DNA of 64,000 nt, from the NCBI GenBank assembly GCA_023101885.1, contig JALPQD010000088.1, forward strand, positions 2,453,501-2,517,500, given 5' to 3'. Source of the DNA: Typhlomys cinereus (lineage: Eukaryota; Chordata; Mammalia; Rodentia; Platacanthomyidae). The translations under genes and the position numbers were made by a program. The notes below the pieces were generated by a model. It had not been told where the DNA came from. It ran no database searches and saw only the letters and a list, made by a program, of their open reading frames with translations. Each line of letters starts with the position of its first letter. Position 1 is the stretch's first letter. Below, in pieces: positions 10,546 through 21,440 of the stretch.

Positions 10546-12966
10546 TTGGAAGGGAGAAGAGGGTGAGCATCATTCAAAAATCTACAAGGAAAACCCAGGA
10601 GTTAGATCTAGACTTCTGCTAGTTAATCAAATAGGGATGTTGAATAAATTGATTAATACATGGACCACAATATCCTCACAGGATACTGGAACAAAAAGTC
10701 CCAATTGGTATTTTCTTCTGCCCTTGCTTGCCTAGGTATTAAGAAGCCTCCATGCATATAGGGCGACTACTGGCAAGATGGTCTATAATGTAAAAGAATA
10801 TTGCTTAGCTATTTGATAGTCAATGTTGATGCCTATGGATATAACACTAAGAGCCCCTCTTTGAATCTTTGAAAAAACTTGACTAAGCATAATGAGATTC
10901 ATGGGGTGTAGAAGGAAAATGCATCCTTTGCTTTCCTCTACGGATGATACCAAGCTCAGCAAGCTGAGGGTGTCACTGCAAAATCATGTTTCATTGCCCC
11001 CCACCCTGTGCCTCCCTTGGAAACACTCACAGCACTTACAAACTGGGGTGAAGGGTTCAACCAACAGTTTGGAGCAGCAAGCATTTTTCTGAACCCCGCA
11101 GAGAATAAATGACTTTGCCAGAGGCATTTTTTTTTTTAACCAAGGGAGCTAACTAGCTGAGAAGAAATCTCAGCATTAGGTCGTTGGATTTGGACCCAAC
11201 ATAGAAGTTGTGCCAAATTGAAAACTTCAAAGCTCAATATGCTAATGAGTTCATAGAGTACCTGGAGACCCCTTTCTTGGTCAAAGAAAAGATCTATCAA
11301 ATCACCTTCTCTTTAAAGTGAAAATTGATGCTATTTAGGTGTCAGACAGAATCATGCTAAGTTATTGAAGAGCAGAGAAAGTAAAAATAGAAATGAGTTT
11401 AAATTTAAGTTTAAATGAATTTGGGGTTCTGCCTTTTGAATTGTCTGAGTCATGAAGTAGTTTTTGTTCTCAGATAGGCAAAAGTTATTTATGTGGGTTG
11501 GAGGTTCGTGATATAGCTTAAAAGATCCAGTGGTGAAATTACAATCTATTTCTAAGAAACAGTGAAATTGATATATCAAAAACCTAATTTAAACATTAGC
11601 ATTGTATTAGGAATAAGAGAGTCAATCACTTGGGAGTGAATAACTCAGAAGGCCATTCAAATGTGTATTCTTCTTCCAAAAGGTTTTTGGTTCCATTTTT
11701 CAGAATCTGCTGGGACAGAAAATATCTCTATCCAATGGGCTGTTCAATGATATAAATGAGTTGGTAACTTCCCTAAGCACCCATCAGGTAGAGAACATTA
11801 GGAAATCATTTAAGAGCCTGGTTTATTATCTCAATGAGGGCACCAAAGGTGCATTGAAGTTGCTGTTACCTCATTCTTCCAGGACAGAAATGAGCACAAC
11901 TAAAAAAATGACTCCAAAGGCTGAGAAAGAGAAAGAGGAGAGAGGAATATGTCTTTTCTCATATGTTCATAGTTACTACTCCTTGTTCTAAAGAAGATGG
12001 TATTTGTATAGTTTGTTTTAAAAAAGTCTTTTGCATTAAAAAAACATTTGGGAATATCCATGCTGCAATTTGTCTTCTGTGATTTTAGGTAAGTAACTAA
12101 AACTTTTTAAACCTCATGCCTTCATATCTAAAGAATAAGACTAATGCATTCCTCATGATACTGCTATGAGGACCAAATATAAAGAATGTTAACACTCTAC
12201 CCAGAACAAAGTCAGTAACATTAGTTGAAGCTTCAATAACTAGTATTTTAATAGTAAAAATAGTGCTATGGTTATGTACTGATAATTCCATGCTTTTTTA
12301 TATGAGCCAGACATCCTTTGATTCAGTCTCCTAACTGATGAAAGCTGCTGAATGTGATCAGAAGTTGGTACTCCTATTAGTGAAAATGGAATGGTTGCTT
12401 TCATTCATTTTTGTAATTTGATTGAAATCTAGAGGTCTTGGGGCATCTGGCTTAGAGAACCCAAAGTTGCTATTGAACATTTGATGAACCTTATAGCCAA
12501 AGGCAAATCAAGCCCACATAGCATGAAACATACACTAGGGCAATGAGAAAAAACAAGACCACACTAATGTTAGACCTGTGGCAAGAAATAATGGAGCAGG
12601 TCACAGGAAGTAAGAAACAAGACAAGATAGCATGAACATTACCTAAATCCTTCATAAAAAGAAAATGTCTTTGTCAAGAATTCCGAAGTGATTCTTGCCA
12701 CTGCCTGAGAAGTCAAAAGCCCACATACATACTCACGATTTACCTAGATAGGAAATTCCAGCAAATTGTACTCATTGGTAATTTCCTAATGTGCCCATTT
12801 ATAAAGCAGTCTTAGTTTTCCATATGCAAAATGTAACCTTAGTTAATTTTACCAATTCTGCCTAATGCTTTGTGCTATGTGGAGCTCACTTTTCTTTGCC
12901 TCATTGCCTTATTAGTAACTTTCCTAGAATTTGCAAGGGCATGTTGAAGGTTGATGAAAGAATGGA
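10546..12966. other. Intergenic stretch with no gene seen
   Basis: About 2.4 kb with no feature I can support. ORFs at 10892-11092, 11352-11579 and 11761-11991 lack domains, and their composition is that of the surrounding AT-rich DNA. Part may be unique sequence. Confidence 0.5.
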
Positions 12967-12981
12967 CGTGTGTGTGGTGTT

Positions 12982-13029
<48 letters not shown>

Positions 13030-13040
13030 TGTGTGTGTGT
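12967..13040. repeat. (GT)n microsatellite
   Basis: Mostly perfect GT dinucleotides with a few interruptions (TTCGTGTGCG near 12980, TTT near 13027). Confidence 0.95.
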
Positions 13041-13269
13041 ACTTGTTCACATATGATCTGGGTTCAGATGTTTAATGACTATCTAGAATCTTGAGTATAA
13101 ACCTAAGTATAAACCTAAGCTCCCAATTACTACCTGGAAACACTAGGTATTAAGTCATTTGTTCCATTGACAAAAGTTAGAATTTAAAAGGAACTTAATT
13201 AATTTATATTGAATTAATACCTATTCTAGCAGGTTTGAGGGTAGAATGCAGGCTAAATTAGCTCATTTT
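13041..13269. other. Intergenic stretch with no gene seen
   Basis: Contains a short direct repeat AGTATAAACCTAAG at about 13093-13120. No gene. Confidence 0.5.
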
Positions 13270-13455
13270 CAAAACCCAAGTTTTTGAGGAGATCACTCAA
13301 TTCAATAACATAGTGATCCCATAAACATGAGGACCTATTTTCTATTCCCAGCACCCACCCAAAATCTGGACGAAGTGTCATACACTCATAATTCCAGCAC
13401 TGGGATATGGAGACAGATTCCTAGAACTTGTTGAATAGTCAGTCTAGTCAAATAA
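13270..13455 (+). mobile_element. Degraded B3-like SINE
   Basis: A B2/B3-type head remnant (GAGGAGATCACTCAATTC) is followed by GAGGACCTATTTTCTATTCCCAGCACCCACC, CATACACTCATAATTCCAGCACTGGG and TTGTTGAATAGTCAGTCTAGTC, in the order seen in the better copies at 43640 and 58508. No clear tail or duplication. Confidence 0.55.
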
Positions 13456-15255
13456 GAAATAAAAACTAAAAGGGATATTATAACAGACTGAAGGTGGAAA
13501 TCTAAGGGAAAGATAAATTCAAGATAAATTCAAGTTTTTGTATCCCAACAACTGGTAGAATAAAGCTATTAATCACTGAGATAACACAACTGTGGAAAGA
13601 AAAGACTTTGGAGACTGAGAGATCCAGTTACAATTTAGTCATCTTAAACTTGAGTTCAGAAATTTATATCTAAGAGGAATGTATTAGGACATAGACTATA
13701 TAAGAATAATTCATGAATGGTGGTATGTGTTGTAGAAATAAATTTGGATCTATCAGAGCTCAAGTCACTATTAAAATCCTGTAAGTTGGAATGATGACTT
13801 GGGAGTGTGGCCAGCACCAGAGCTGAGATCTGAAGACTGGACTTCAAGAGATGGGTAAGTAAGAAAAATGGAGAAAAGTGATGAGTGATGCTGAAGGAAC
13901 ATAAGAGAAAAAGCAAAGAGAAGCAAGGGTTTCAGAAAGAGAATAACCAACTCTCATCGATGGTCTCAGCAGGATTTGGGGGGTACGTTTTAGCTGGCTT
14001 ATGGACACATATGGCTATTACACACTCACCAAGTTCCTCACACTTTCATGGGAGGGATGGGAGACTGGAAGCAAAGGAATCAACAATAGCAAATCTACCT
14101 AACATTCTTCGAGAAGTTTTTCTATAAAAGGGAAAAGGCTCTGACAAATGGATCAAACCCCTGGTGAGTTTTTCTAGAAAATATAAATGATCTGGGACTC
14201 GTATTAGTTTCCACAGTGAAAGCTGAAATTGGCTTTCGACCTTATTGAGATGGTGGGGGAAAGACAGAGATAAGTAAGGTGTACTACGAGATCTCAGAAA
14301 ACTTTCAGTTCCGGAGGGGAGAGACATTTACAACATCAGCATAGAACAAACATTAATGCGGTTCATCTTTGAAATGATTCTATCAGTATGGTAGATTGCC
14401 AATATTTGCATATTTAATGTTGTTTTTATTCCCCAGCAGACACTCTCGAGCTTCATAAAATGTGGTCATTACATAGCTTTGCTGAGAAAACTGAACAGTG
14501 TATACTGCCCGTTTCTTATGGGGGAGCATTCACACATATACTCAGCCCACTTCTCAGTCTCCATGTCTTACACATTTCTCTATGGTTCTCAACTATCTCA
14601 TGAATGATAACAAAAGTCAAGTGTTTGGGAGGAGTCATTTAAGATGTTCTTTCATATAAATATGGAAATATTCCATTTGTTCTCTGGTTGCTTTTAACAC
14701 AACATTGAATGAAACATTTGTTTTCATTGCAGAGTTTTGGCTAAGATTTAGTAGTGGAAAAAATGAATTAAAGCCATAGATTTGTTCTCTCCTTCTATAT
14801 CTGTGTGGCCATCAACATGAATGACCTAATAATTATCTGAACATAGAAATTAATGAAGAACTGACTGATGCAGAGAATCCAAGTGGTTATAGATGCCATT
14901 CTCCCTTAAAGGAAATCTACCAACCTAATATAGAAAAAAGCAGTCCAAGTCTACACAATCATACAAATTGCTATTTTTCTCAGATTTAGAACTTGTTTGT
15001 TAGTGATAACACAACAGGTTTTTGTGACATATATTTCTTGCTATATGCAAAGAAAGTGGAATCTAAACAGAGATTTGCAAAGCATGGCTAATAAGCAAGA
15101 GTCTAAGCATAAAGCAAAACGGAACAAAAATAAGAATATAACAAAGGAGCTGCAAACATGAATTTGGTATTGGCAAATATAAATAAAGACCCTACAATGT
15201 TGCTCTCAAAGCATTGTGAAAATGTAATCAAATTTGCTGTATATAAACATTTTAA
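13456..15255. other. Intergenic stretch with no gene seen
   Basis: About 1.8 kb of AT-rich sequence with a 12-bp tandem AAGATAAATTCA near 13510-13535. Small ORFs here (13656-13916, 13885-14127, 14046-14327) overlap on both strands without recognisable domains. Confidence 0.5.
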
Positions 15256-15257
15256 GA

Positions 15258-15420
15258 GACTGAGGGATGTAGCTCAGTTGGTAGAGTTTTAGCATGCATA
15301 AAGTTTCTGTGTGATTCCCAGCTCTGCATAAACAGGGCATGGCACTATGATCTCAGCACTTGAGAGGCAAAGGCAAGAGGATCAGAACTTCAAGGGCACT
15401 GTGAGGTAAGATTGGAGAGC
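15258..15420 (+). mobile_element. B4/ID_B1-like composite SINE
   Basis: The head, GAGGGATGTAGCTCAGTTGGTAGAG and GATTCCCAGCTCTGCATAAAC, resembles ID/tRNA-derived SINEs with an A box. It is joined to a B1-derived segment (GCACTATGATCTCAGCACTTGAGAGGCAAAGGCAAGAGGATCAGAACTTCAAGG). A purine-rich tail, expanded to a (GGAA)-like tract, runs to about 15540. It is not a functional tRNA gene: no acceptor stem or anticodon arm can be drawn. Confidence 0.7.
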
Positions 15421-15540
15421 AGCTGAGCTCAGAAAAGAAGGGAAGAAAGGAGGAGGGGAAGAGAAGAAAGGGAAGAGGAGGAGAGTAATGGAAAATGGGG
15501 AAGGGAAGGGAAAAGGGAAGCAGAAAGGAAAGAGGTCGGG
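15421..15540. repeat. Purine-rich low-complexity tract after SINE
   Basis: GGGAAGAAAGGAGGAGGGGAAG-type sequence, probably an expanded SINE tail. The Ser/Pro/Leu-rich minus-strand ORFs at 15353-15626 come from it. Confidence 0.8.
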
Positions 15541-15824
15541 GGTCTGAGCTTGTGTATCTCATGAGCAGAGAGTGGTGACTGCAGGAATAAGGTGGGAAGG
15601 TCCTTGGTCAGCCCTGGTCCAGACATTAATGACAGGATAATTAGAATGGGATCAAGTTTCTCTCCTATGACTCACCAAGATAAGGATGTGTAAATATCTG
15701 AACAGCCAAGTAACCATTGCTTTGATGGGCTCAGACAAGAGAATGTCCTGCTGGAATGTGACTCCTAAGCACTGAGAAGTTGCAGAGAATCCAACAGAAG
15801 TTGATTGGGGGTGTCAGGAGCTGT

Positions 15825-16020
15825 GCTAGTTACTTTTCTCGTTGTTGTAACCACATAACTGACAAAAAGCGGATTAAAGGAAGAAGGTTTTATTTGGATT
15901 CAGAGGCCAGAATTAAGATGCTTTGGGGAGCTATGTTGGGAAGGTCTTTGAAGGTCTTCAAAGGTCATCACCCACTGCTGGGATTATCATGTAAAAACAC
16001 ACCCTACTAATGTGGAGACA
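15825..16020 (-). mobile_element. MaLR-like LTR fragment, antisense
   Basis: GTGCTAGTTACTTTTCTCGTTGTTGTAACCACATAACTGACAAAA and GGAAGAAGGTTTTATTTGGATTCAGAGGCCAG match the family at 3617 and 8275 in order and orientation. It stops where the next LTR begins. Confidence 0.45.
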
Positions 16021-16059
16021 CTTTTATAGGATTGCCAACTTTCCCCAGTCCCTAGTTTA

Positions 16060-16700
16060 TGAAAGGAAACGGAGATGAGCGCTCCATTGCAAATACAGTG
16101 AGGTGGCCACAAGATCAACTGGGTTGGGTCTCAATGTAAACAGACCAATGAATTGTAGAGGACCAAAAGCTCCAATCAGGCTTGTAGAAACTGGAGCTAA
16201 CCAATGAGGAAGAGTCACTTTTTCTGTGCCTGCCTAACCCTATAAATACCACTGACCCTGTCAGTCATCTTTGGCTTCCTTGCTCCTCATGAATTCCATG
16301 TCTGGAATCCATGAGTTCCTTTCTGACTTCCTGGTCTCTCATGGATTCCATGTCTGCAGTATGTGAATTCTTATCTGGCTCACTGATCCTCAAAGATTCC
16401 ATGTCTGAGAGTTCTTTCCTGGTCCTTTGCCCCTCAAGGACTCTGTAAGTATGAATTCTGTTCTTTCTCTCCTCTAGTAAAATCCACCTTAATCCTTTTA
16501 TACTGCTCTCCCATTTCAATCTCCGGATGCAAGAACTTCACATTTTGGTGCAGCACATCAGACAGACAGCTCTCTTGCCTCTCTCTTAAATCCATGTCCA
16601 TGAGCTCCATTCTCTCTCTCCTCTAATAAATTCTGCCTTGACCCTTTATAGGTGTTCTGGTTTTCATCTTCAGCTCCCAAACACAAGAATCTGGAGACAT
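16060..16700 (+). mobile_element. ERV LTR with duplicated R/U5-like block
   Basis: U3-like sequence carries ACCAATGAATTG, CTCCAATCAGG and AACCAATGAGG, then a TATA box CTATAAATACC at 16240-16250. Downstream are three imperfect repeats built on ATTCCATGTCTG (about 16288, 16346, 16397), a CTCTAGTAAAATCCACC polyadenylation-type block (16471) and the end of U5. Much of that block, TTCTCTCTCTCCTCTAATAAATTCTGCCTTGACCC, returns at 16608-16697. The outer boundaries and any duplication are unclear, and no internal viral gene is seen. Assignment as an LTR rests on this promoter/poly(A) layout. Confidence 0.6.
16288..16445. repeat. Imperfect tandem repeat inside the LTR
   Basis: Units of roughly 50-60 bp, each with a form of CTCATGGATTCCATGTCTG followed by a GAATTCTT/GAGTTCCT-like segment. 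It covers the R or leader part of the LTR. Confidence 0.55.
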
Positions 16701-17785
16701 AAAAACCCTCTCCTGCAACAACAAGGGAATGATTCCCTCATGGCAGGGAAGAAATAACAGTGGAGTAGCTTGGTCCAAGGCACCAGGAAGTAGAAGTGGG
16801 GGAGAGTCAGTAATCAGCTGTCTTTCCCCCCCCTTTCTATTCAGTGACCTGGGCCCATGAATCGTACCACCCGGATTCACACCAGTCTTCTCTCCTCATT
16901 TAAGCCCTCTGGAAATGTCTTCACAAATACACTGGAAAATATGCCTCACAAATGCCCTAGCACTAGATGTTTTTTCATCCGTCCAAGGTAACATTCTAAA
17001 TTAGTCACCACAGATTAGTCAGACAATCTTTGCATAATATAGCACTATGCAAGGGATGCAGCTCTGCAAGAACACTTTTAGTAATCAATTCATCAATGTT
17101 TCCCGCAGGACAGCCAATATCTTATTCCTGACACAACACAGTGCATATCCAGCTCCAAGAGGAACACGATTAGCTAAACCATCAAAAACCTTCCTTTTGT
17201 CTTAACTCTCAAAGAGAAAGGAAGAGGAGAAAGAAGAGAGGTGGAGGTTCCATCGGAATAATGATAGCTTTTGCCCCTCTTCCCTCTGCACCCTAGCCTC
17301 CTGCAACAGAAGAACTACTATATTCTTGTGAAGTCCAGATTCAAAGGTTGAGAACACAGAGGATGGATGATATGTTCTGTTTTCTTACAGAGCAGCCCTG
17401 CAGTCATTCCCTTAGACTTTAATGGAAGTAGCAAGGAACAAACGTAGAGTAACCTATGGTGATGCTCAAGATCCCATGCCCATGATGCTAAATGCAATCT
17501 GAGTACAAAAACAGACACAAACACACAAGACCAGAAAGCTCAATCATTAAACAGGTACTGGCAGCTAGATACTGACTTTAGATTATAAAATTGTTGATAA
17601 ATAGCACCACTCATTTAACATTTTTAAATGTCTCTAAAGGGTCTGGAGAAATGAGAAGTCAGTGACACACTCCCATATTACTGTATGGCATGTTCTTCCA
17701 ATCAAAATAGCCACCATTTTTGTCTGATCAGCTGTAACTACTTACAAGGGACCTTCAAGTTTCAAGATCAGACCAGAGAGAAATA
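16701..17785. other. Intergenic stretch with no gene seen
   Basis: No supported gene. The first part (to about 17000) may still be ERV-derived, as it follows the duplicated LTR block. A purine-rich patch lies at 17210-17245. Confidence 0.45.
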
Positions 17786-17931
17786 GGAAGGAAGGAAGGA
17801 AGGAAGGAAGGAAGGAAGGAAGGAAGGAAGGAAGGAAGGAAGGAAGGAAGGAAGGAAGGAAGGAAGGAAGGAAGGAAGGAAGGAAGGAAGGAAGGAAGGA
17901 AGGAAGGAAGGAAGGAAGGAAGGAAGGAAGG
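17786..17931. repeat. (GGAA)n microsatellite, about 36 units
   Basis: 146 bases of uninterrupted GGAA tetranucleotide. The minus-strand ORF of Pro-Ser-Phe-Leu repeats is an artefact. The length and perfection imply high mutability. Confidence 0.98.
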
Positions 17932-19675
17932 TCAGACACAACAGGTGGGGAAGGTCATTGAACTTTTACATGGAATTCTGGCTGCTTCCTAGAATACTTC
18001 CTAGCCGATAGTATGCAATTCTGCCCCAACTGTACTTGACCTTGAAACTTAATCTGGGGAGGGGAATTATGCAATTCTGCCTTCTTGTATGTGCCCTTGA
18101 AGCCTTGCCTTCTCTCAGGGGCTAGAATATATAGACTAATATACTGAGATCCAAAGAAGGTATTGGCAATTGCTCATGTTCACATGAGTAGTTGGTAGGG
18201 TAGGAACTTTATTGTGGAGGAACAGTAAATATGGAGTAATTTTAGGCAGGGAATACCAACGACTCACTTTCCAAGCACAGATAATAGAAGCCTATAAGTT
18301 CCTCACTATGAAAATCAAAATTCAAACAGGGTACAAAATTTTACCTATGTACTTCCAGACTGTCCCTCCACAAATGCTTAGAAAACTCAATGATATTCCA
18401 ATGGCAAAAATTTGAAATAATTATAAAATATTGTGGATGAGATAAAATTCAGAAAAAAAATCAAATGATGAAAAGGTTTAAGGTTAAAAGCATGTAAATT
18501 ACAAAATGATAGTTTAATGCTTCCTAAGAATTTAAATAATGTCAAATGGTTTGTAATTGATTTTGAAGTCAATTTTATTTTAACAAAAGTATTGTGAACA
18601 AATTGAACACTATTAAGGTCTTATTAGTTACATATTGAGTTGATTGCAGAATTACACAACCTCATTCTAATAAATGGCGCCAATATGTGGCACCCAACAA
18701 AAGAATAAATAGAAGAATAAATTAGCAACAGGAAAGCTTGAAATGAGATAATGGGCTTGACAAGACAATATAGACAAAATTTTAGACTAGTCAGTAATTC
18801 ACCTTCATGAAGAAATTGTACATTAAGATCTGATTTACCTGAACAAATATGAAAAAATTTAATTAACTACTAGAAGCTCTAGCCTTTCTTTGCCAGAGAC
18901 ATGAGGGCAAGTCATTCTACGTTAACATAGAGAAAACACTATGAACCAACACAGACCTCAATAACCTATGACACAGAGCTGCATAATTTGGACATTTGTT
19001 ATCTTTCGGTATTTCTAATGTCATTCGAAAGCTAGATCAGGAAAGACTGTTATAAGAAGAGTCAAAATAAACATAATCCAGATGTATAGCTCTTTACTGG
19101 CCCAAGTTCATTCGGTTAACTTAGTTATTCTAATTTACATGATGATTGGTGGATGATATGATGCACTTGGAAAATGAATCTACTCAGCTACAAAGCATCA
19201 ACAGAAATATGCAATTATTGATTACCATAGACAGGAAAGAGGGTTCATGGAGGAAGAATGATGATGAAAACTCTTAAAGAGACTAAGATCCATAATGTAC
19301 AAAAGAAAAAATATTAAGCAAAAATTTTGAAAATGAAATTTATATAAGAGCAGACATATAGCAATATTAACTTACAGAAATATGCCATAATTAAATTGTC
19401 AATTTTTAATCAAAGTATGACCTACTGAGGCATCAAGATATATATTTTAGTTTTCTGTTCCTTGCCATTTCTATGTTGCAACTGACAGAATTGGAGCTGC
19501 AATGATAGAACCAAGTGCAGTAAATTAAACCATCATATGATCTAAGTCTCACCTGAACATCTGACCAAACTGTAGGTCAAACAATAAGAAGCAAAGCTAG
19601 TCATGTAGCTCAGAGCTAGAGTTATCCTCTGAGATTGATCTCCAGCACTGAAAGAGAAACTAAGAGAGAAATACA
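17932..19675. other. Intergenic stretch with no gene seen
   Basis: A 14-base motif TATGCAATTCTGCC occurs twice, 56 bp apart (18012-18025 and 18068-18081), followed each time by related TGT...CCTTGAA sequence, so 17945-18160 may be an LTR remnant. The rest is very AT-rich. A short ID-like SINE remnant (ATGTAGCTCAGAGCTAGAG...GATCTCCAGCACTG) lies at 19598-19650. Confidence 0.45.
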
Positions 19676-19747
19676 GAAGGAAGGCAGGGAGGGAGGGAGA
19701 GAGGGAGGGAGGGAGGGAGGGAAAACAAAGGAAAGAAAGAAGGAAAG
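19676..19747. repeat. (GGGA)/(GAAA)-rich low-complexity tract
   Basis: GGAGGGAGGGAGAGAGGGAGGG-type sequence following the ID-like remnant; probably its expanded tail. Confidence 0.85.
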
Positions 19748-20294
19748 ATTAATTAACCAACAAGACTGAAGTTTCCTAGACACAGTAAGTAGAAGCTCCA
19801 AGCATAGCTTCACAGAAAGAAAGTAGGTGGTTATAGTTAATCAGAAGTGTATACTGAATTATTCATTTTTAAATACTTTGCTCCACAAACCCATTGCCCT
19901 TAAGCATTGCTTCTTCATAAATCAAAAATCAAAGAAATGTGTGGTAAATGATAAAACAATGGGCTCACAATAATGGAAACTGGCATTAGTCTTTAATAGT
20001 AGCGAAAATGTTGATATACTATGGATCAGACAGATGGCTAGTGGGACCCAGGGGACTCACCTGTGTAACCTGTGTATGTAAATATGGCAATAATGTCAAC
20101 ATTATAGAGATCTAACATCTCTCAGAAAATAGGTTATGATCATCCAAGTGACAAGAAAGGGACATAAATCAACAATCAGAAAGAAAAAGAACCACATGCA
20201 ACAGTTCTCTATTCTGTTCACTATATTTATTATATTTCTGCCAGAAACTAGACTTACTTATAATCTTCACAGAAAAGAGGGTTATGACTTGTGT
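19748..20294. other. Intergenic stretch with no gene seen
   Basis: AT-rich; nothing supportable. Confidence 0.5.
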
Positions 20295-20375
20295 TCAGAG
20301 ACAGAGCTCATGTAGCCCTTGACTCATGATCCTCATGCCTTTATTTCCCAAATACTGGGGTTGCAGATTATGTAA
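20295..20375 (-). mobile_element. B1-derived SINE fragment, antisense
   Basis: The reverse complement reads CCCCAGTATTTGGGAAATAAAGGCATGAGGATCATGAGTCAAGGGCTACATGAGC, like the centre of B1 (CCCAGCACTCGGGAGGCAGAGGCAGGAGGATC). Only about 80 bp is left. Confidence 0.55.
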
Positions 20376-20511
20376 AGGTTCGACTTCCTTTTCTAGCACA
20401 TTCCCAAAGTATCTAAATTATGTACAATCTGGGTTTCTTTCATCACATTTAGTAATCTCTATAGAGTAATTTTAATAGCAATTGCTTATTATCTTAACAA
20501 TATTGGATTTA

Positions 20512-20710
20512 GAGGTGGGAGATAGCTCAGAAGGTAACAACACATTGGCTCACAGATCTGATGATCTGAGTTTGATCTTCAGGAGCCTACATGGCGAAGA
20601 AGAGAACTGACTTCTAAAACGTGTCTTCTATTGGACACCTGTGTGACATGGCATATATAAAAAGCTTGTCTTCCCTTTCTTTCTCTCTTAAATAAATTTT
20701 TAAGTAATAA
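20512..20710 (+). mobile_element. B2-like SINE
   Basis: The head GGTGGGAGATAGCTCAGAAGGTAAC and GATGATCTGAGTTTGATCTTCAGGAGCC carries degenerate A and B boxes. The body leads to CTGTGTGACATGGCATAT, and the tail is AAATAAATTTTTAAGTAATAATAA, the AATAAA-bearing form of T+ SINEs. AATATTGGATTT (about 20500) and AATATGGGATTT (about 20711) look like a 12-bp target-site duplication with one change. Confidence 0.75.
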
Positions 20711-20869
20711 TAATATGGGATTTCTGTTCTAGCAACAATTTGCTGTCTTATACTAAAAAGTGAGCCATTGTGATGGAATTAGGATAGAATTATGATGAAT
20801 ATGATATTGGCAAACTTTTTAAAGGAGTAAAGCACAGACACTGGATTTAATTTGCAGTCACCATCCCAT

Positions 20870-21185
20870 TGTGACTGTGCTAGACTTTGCAAGGGTTGTT
20901 GACATGTCAGCCATTGTGCAGGTCAGGCAAAGTCCAATCCTAACTGCTACAGCCCTAACTCGTGTGGAATATTTTGCATATAGTTAGCCATCCCCATCTT
21001 TAGGCTCTTATAACCTTGCTGCCCCCTCTTCCACAAGGTTCCCTGAGATTTAGGATGGGGAGAGATTTGGCTGGTCTAGTTCAAGTGAATAATGTAGACT
21101 CTTTGATGTTCTGAATTATGGTTTGTTGTTGTTTTCAGTTTTATTGTTACTGCACTGCCCTTGGCTGCATCCAAATTGGTATGAA
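20870..21185 (-). mobile_element. LINE-1 3' UTR fragment, antisense
   Basis: The reverse complement follows the full-length L1 3' UTR: AAGCAAAACTGAAAA-type start, ATCTCTCCCCATCCTAAA, AGAAGAGG, then GACTTTGCCTGACCTGCACAATG and AAAGTCTAGCA. The polypurine tract and A tail are missing, so it is truncated at both ends. Confidence 0.7.
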
Positions 21186-21338
21186 AATCACCTCCTAACC
21201 AAAGATAAAAGACTGCTTAAATGAAGATCTTAATATAAGAGGAGACTCAAAGGTACATGGAAGAATAGGAGTGGGACCAAGCAGTTGGAGGGGGGTCAGT
21301 GTACCATTTGCCAGACGGTTACCTTCTGTCTAAATTCT

Positions 21339-21340
<2 letters not shown>

Positions 21341-21395
<55 letters not shown>

Positions 21396-21440
21396 GTCTC
21401 TCTCTCTCTCACACACACACATGCACACATCACACACAAA
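21341..21440. repeat. (TC)n then (AC)n compound microsatellite
   Basis: About 70 bases of TC with TG interruptions, then ACACAC. ORFs of Leu-Ser or Glu-Arg across it on both strands are artefacts. Confidence 0.97.

Noticed and set aside
15258..15330. Possible tRNA gene (box A/B-like sequence)
   Set aside because: It is the head of an ID/B4-like SINE: no paired acceptor stem or intact anticodon arm, and a B1 body follows.
17742..17939. Pro-Ser-Phe-Leu repeat protein
   Set aside because: Translation of (GGAA)n on the minus strand.
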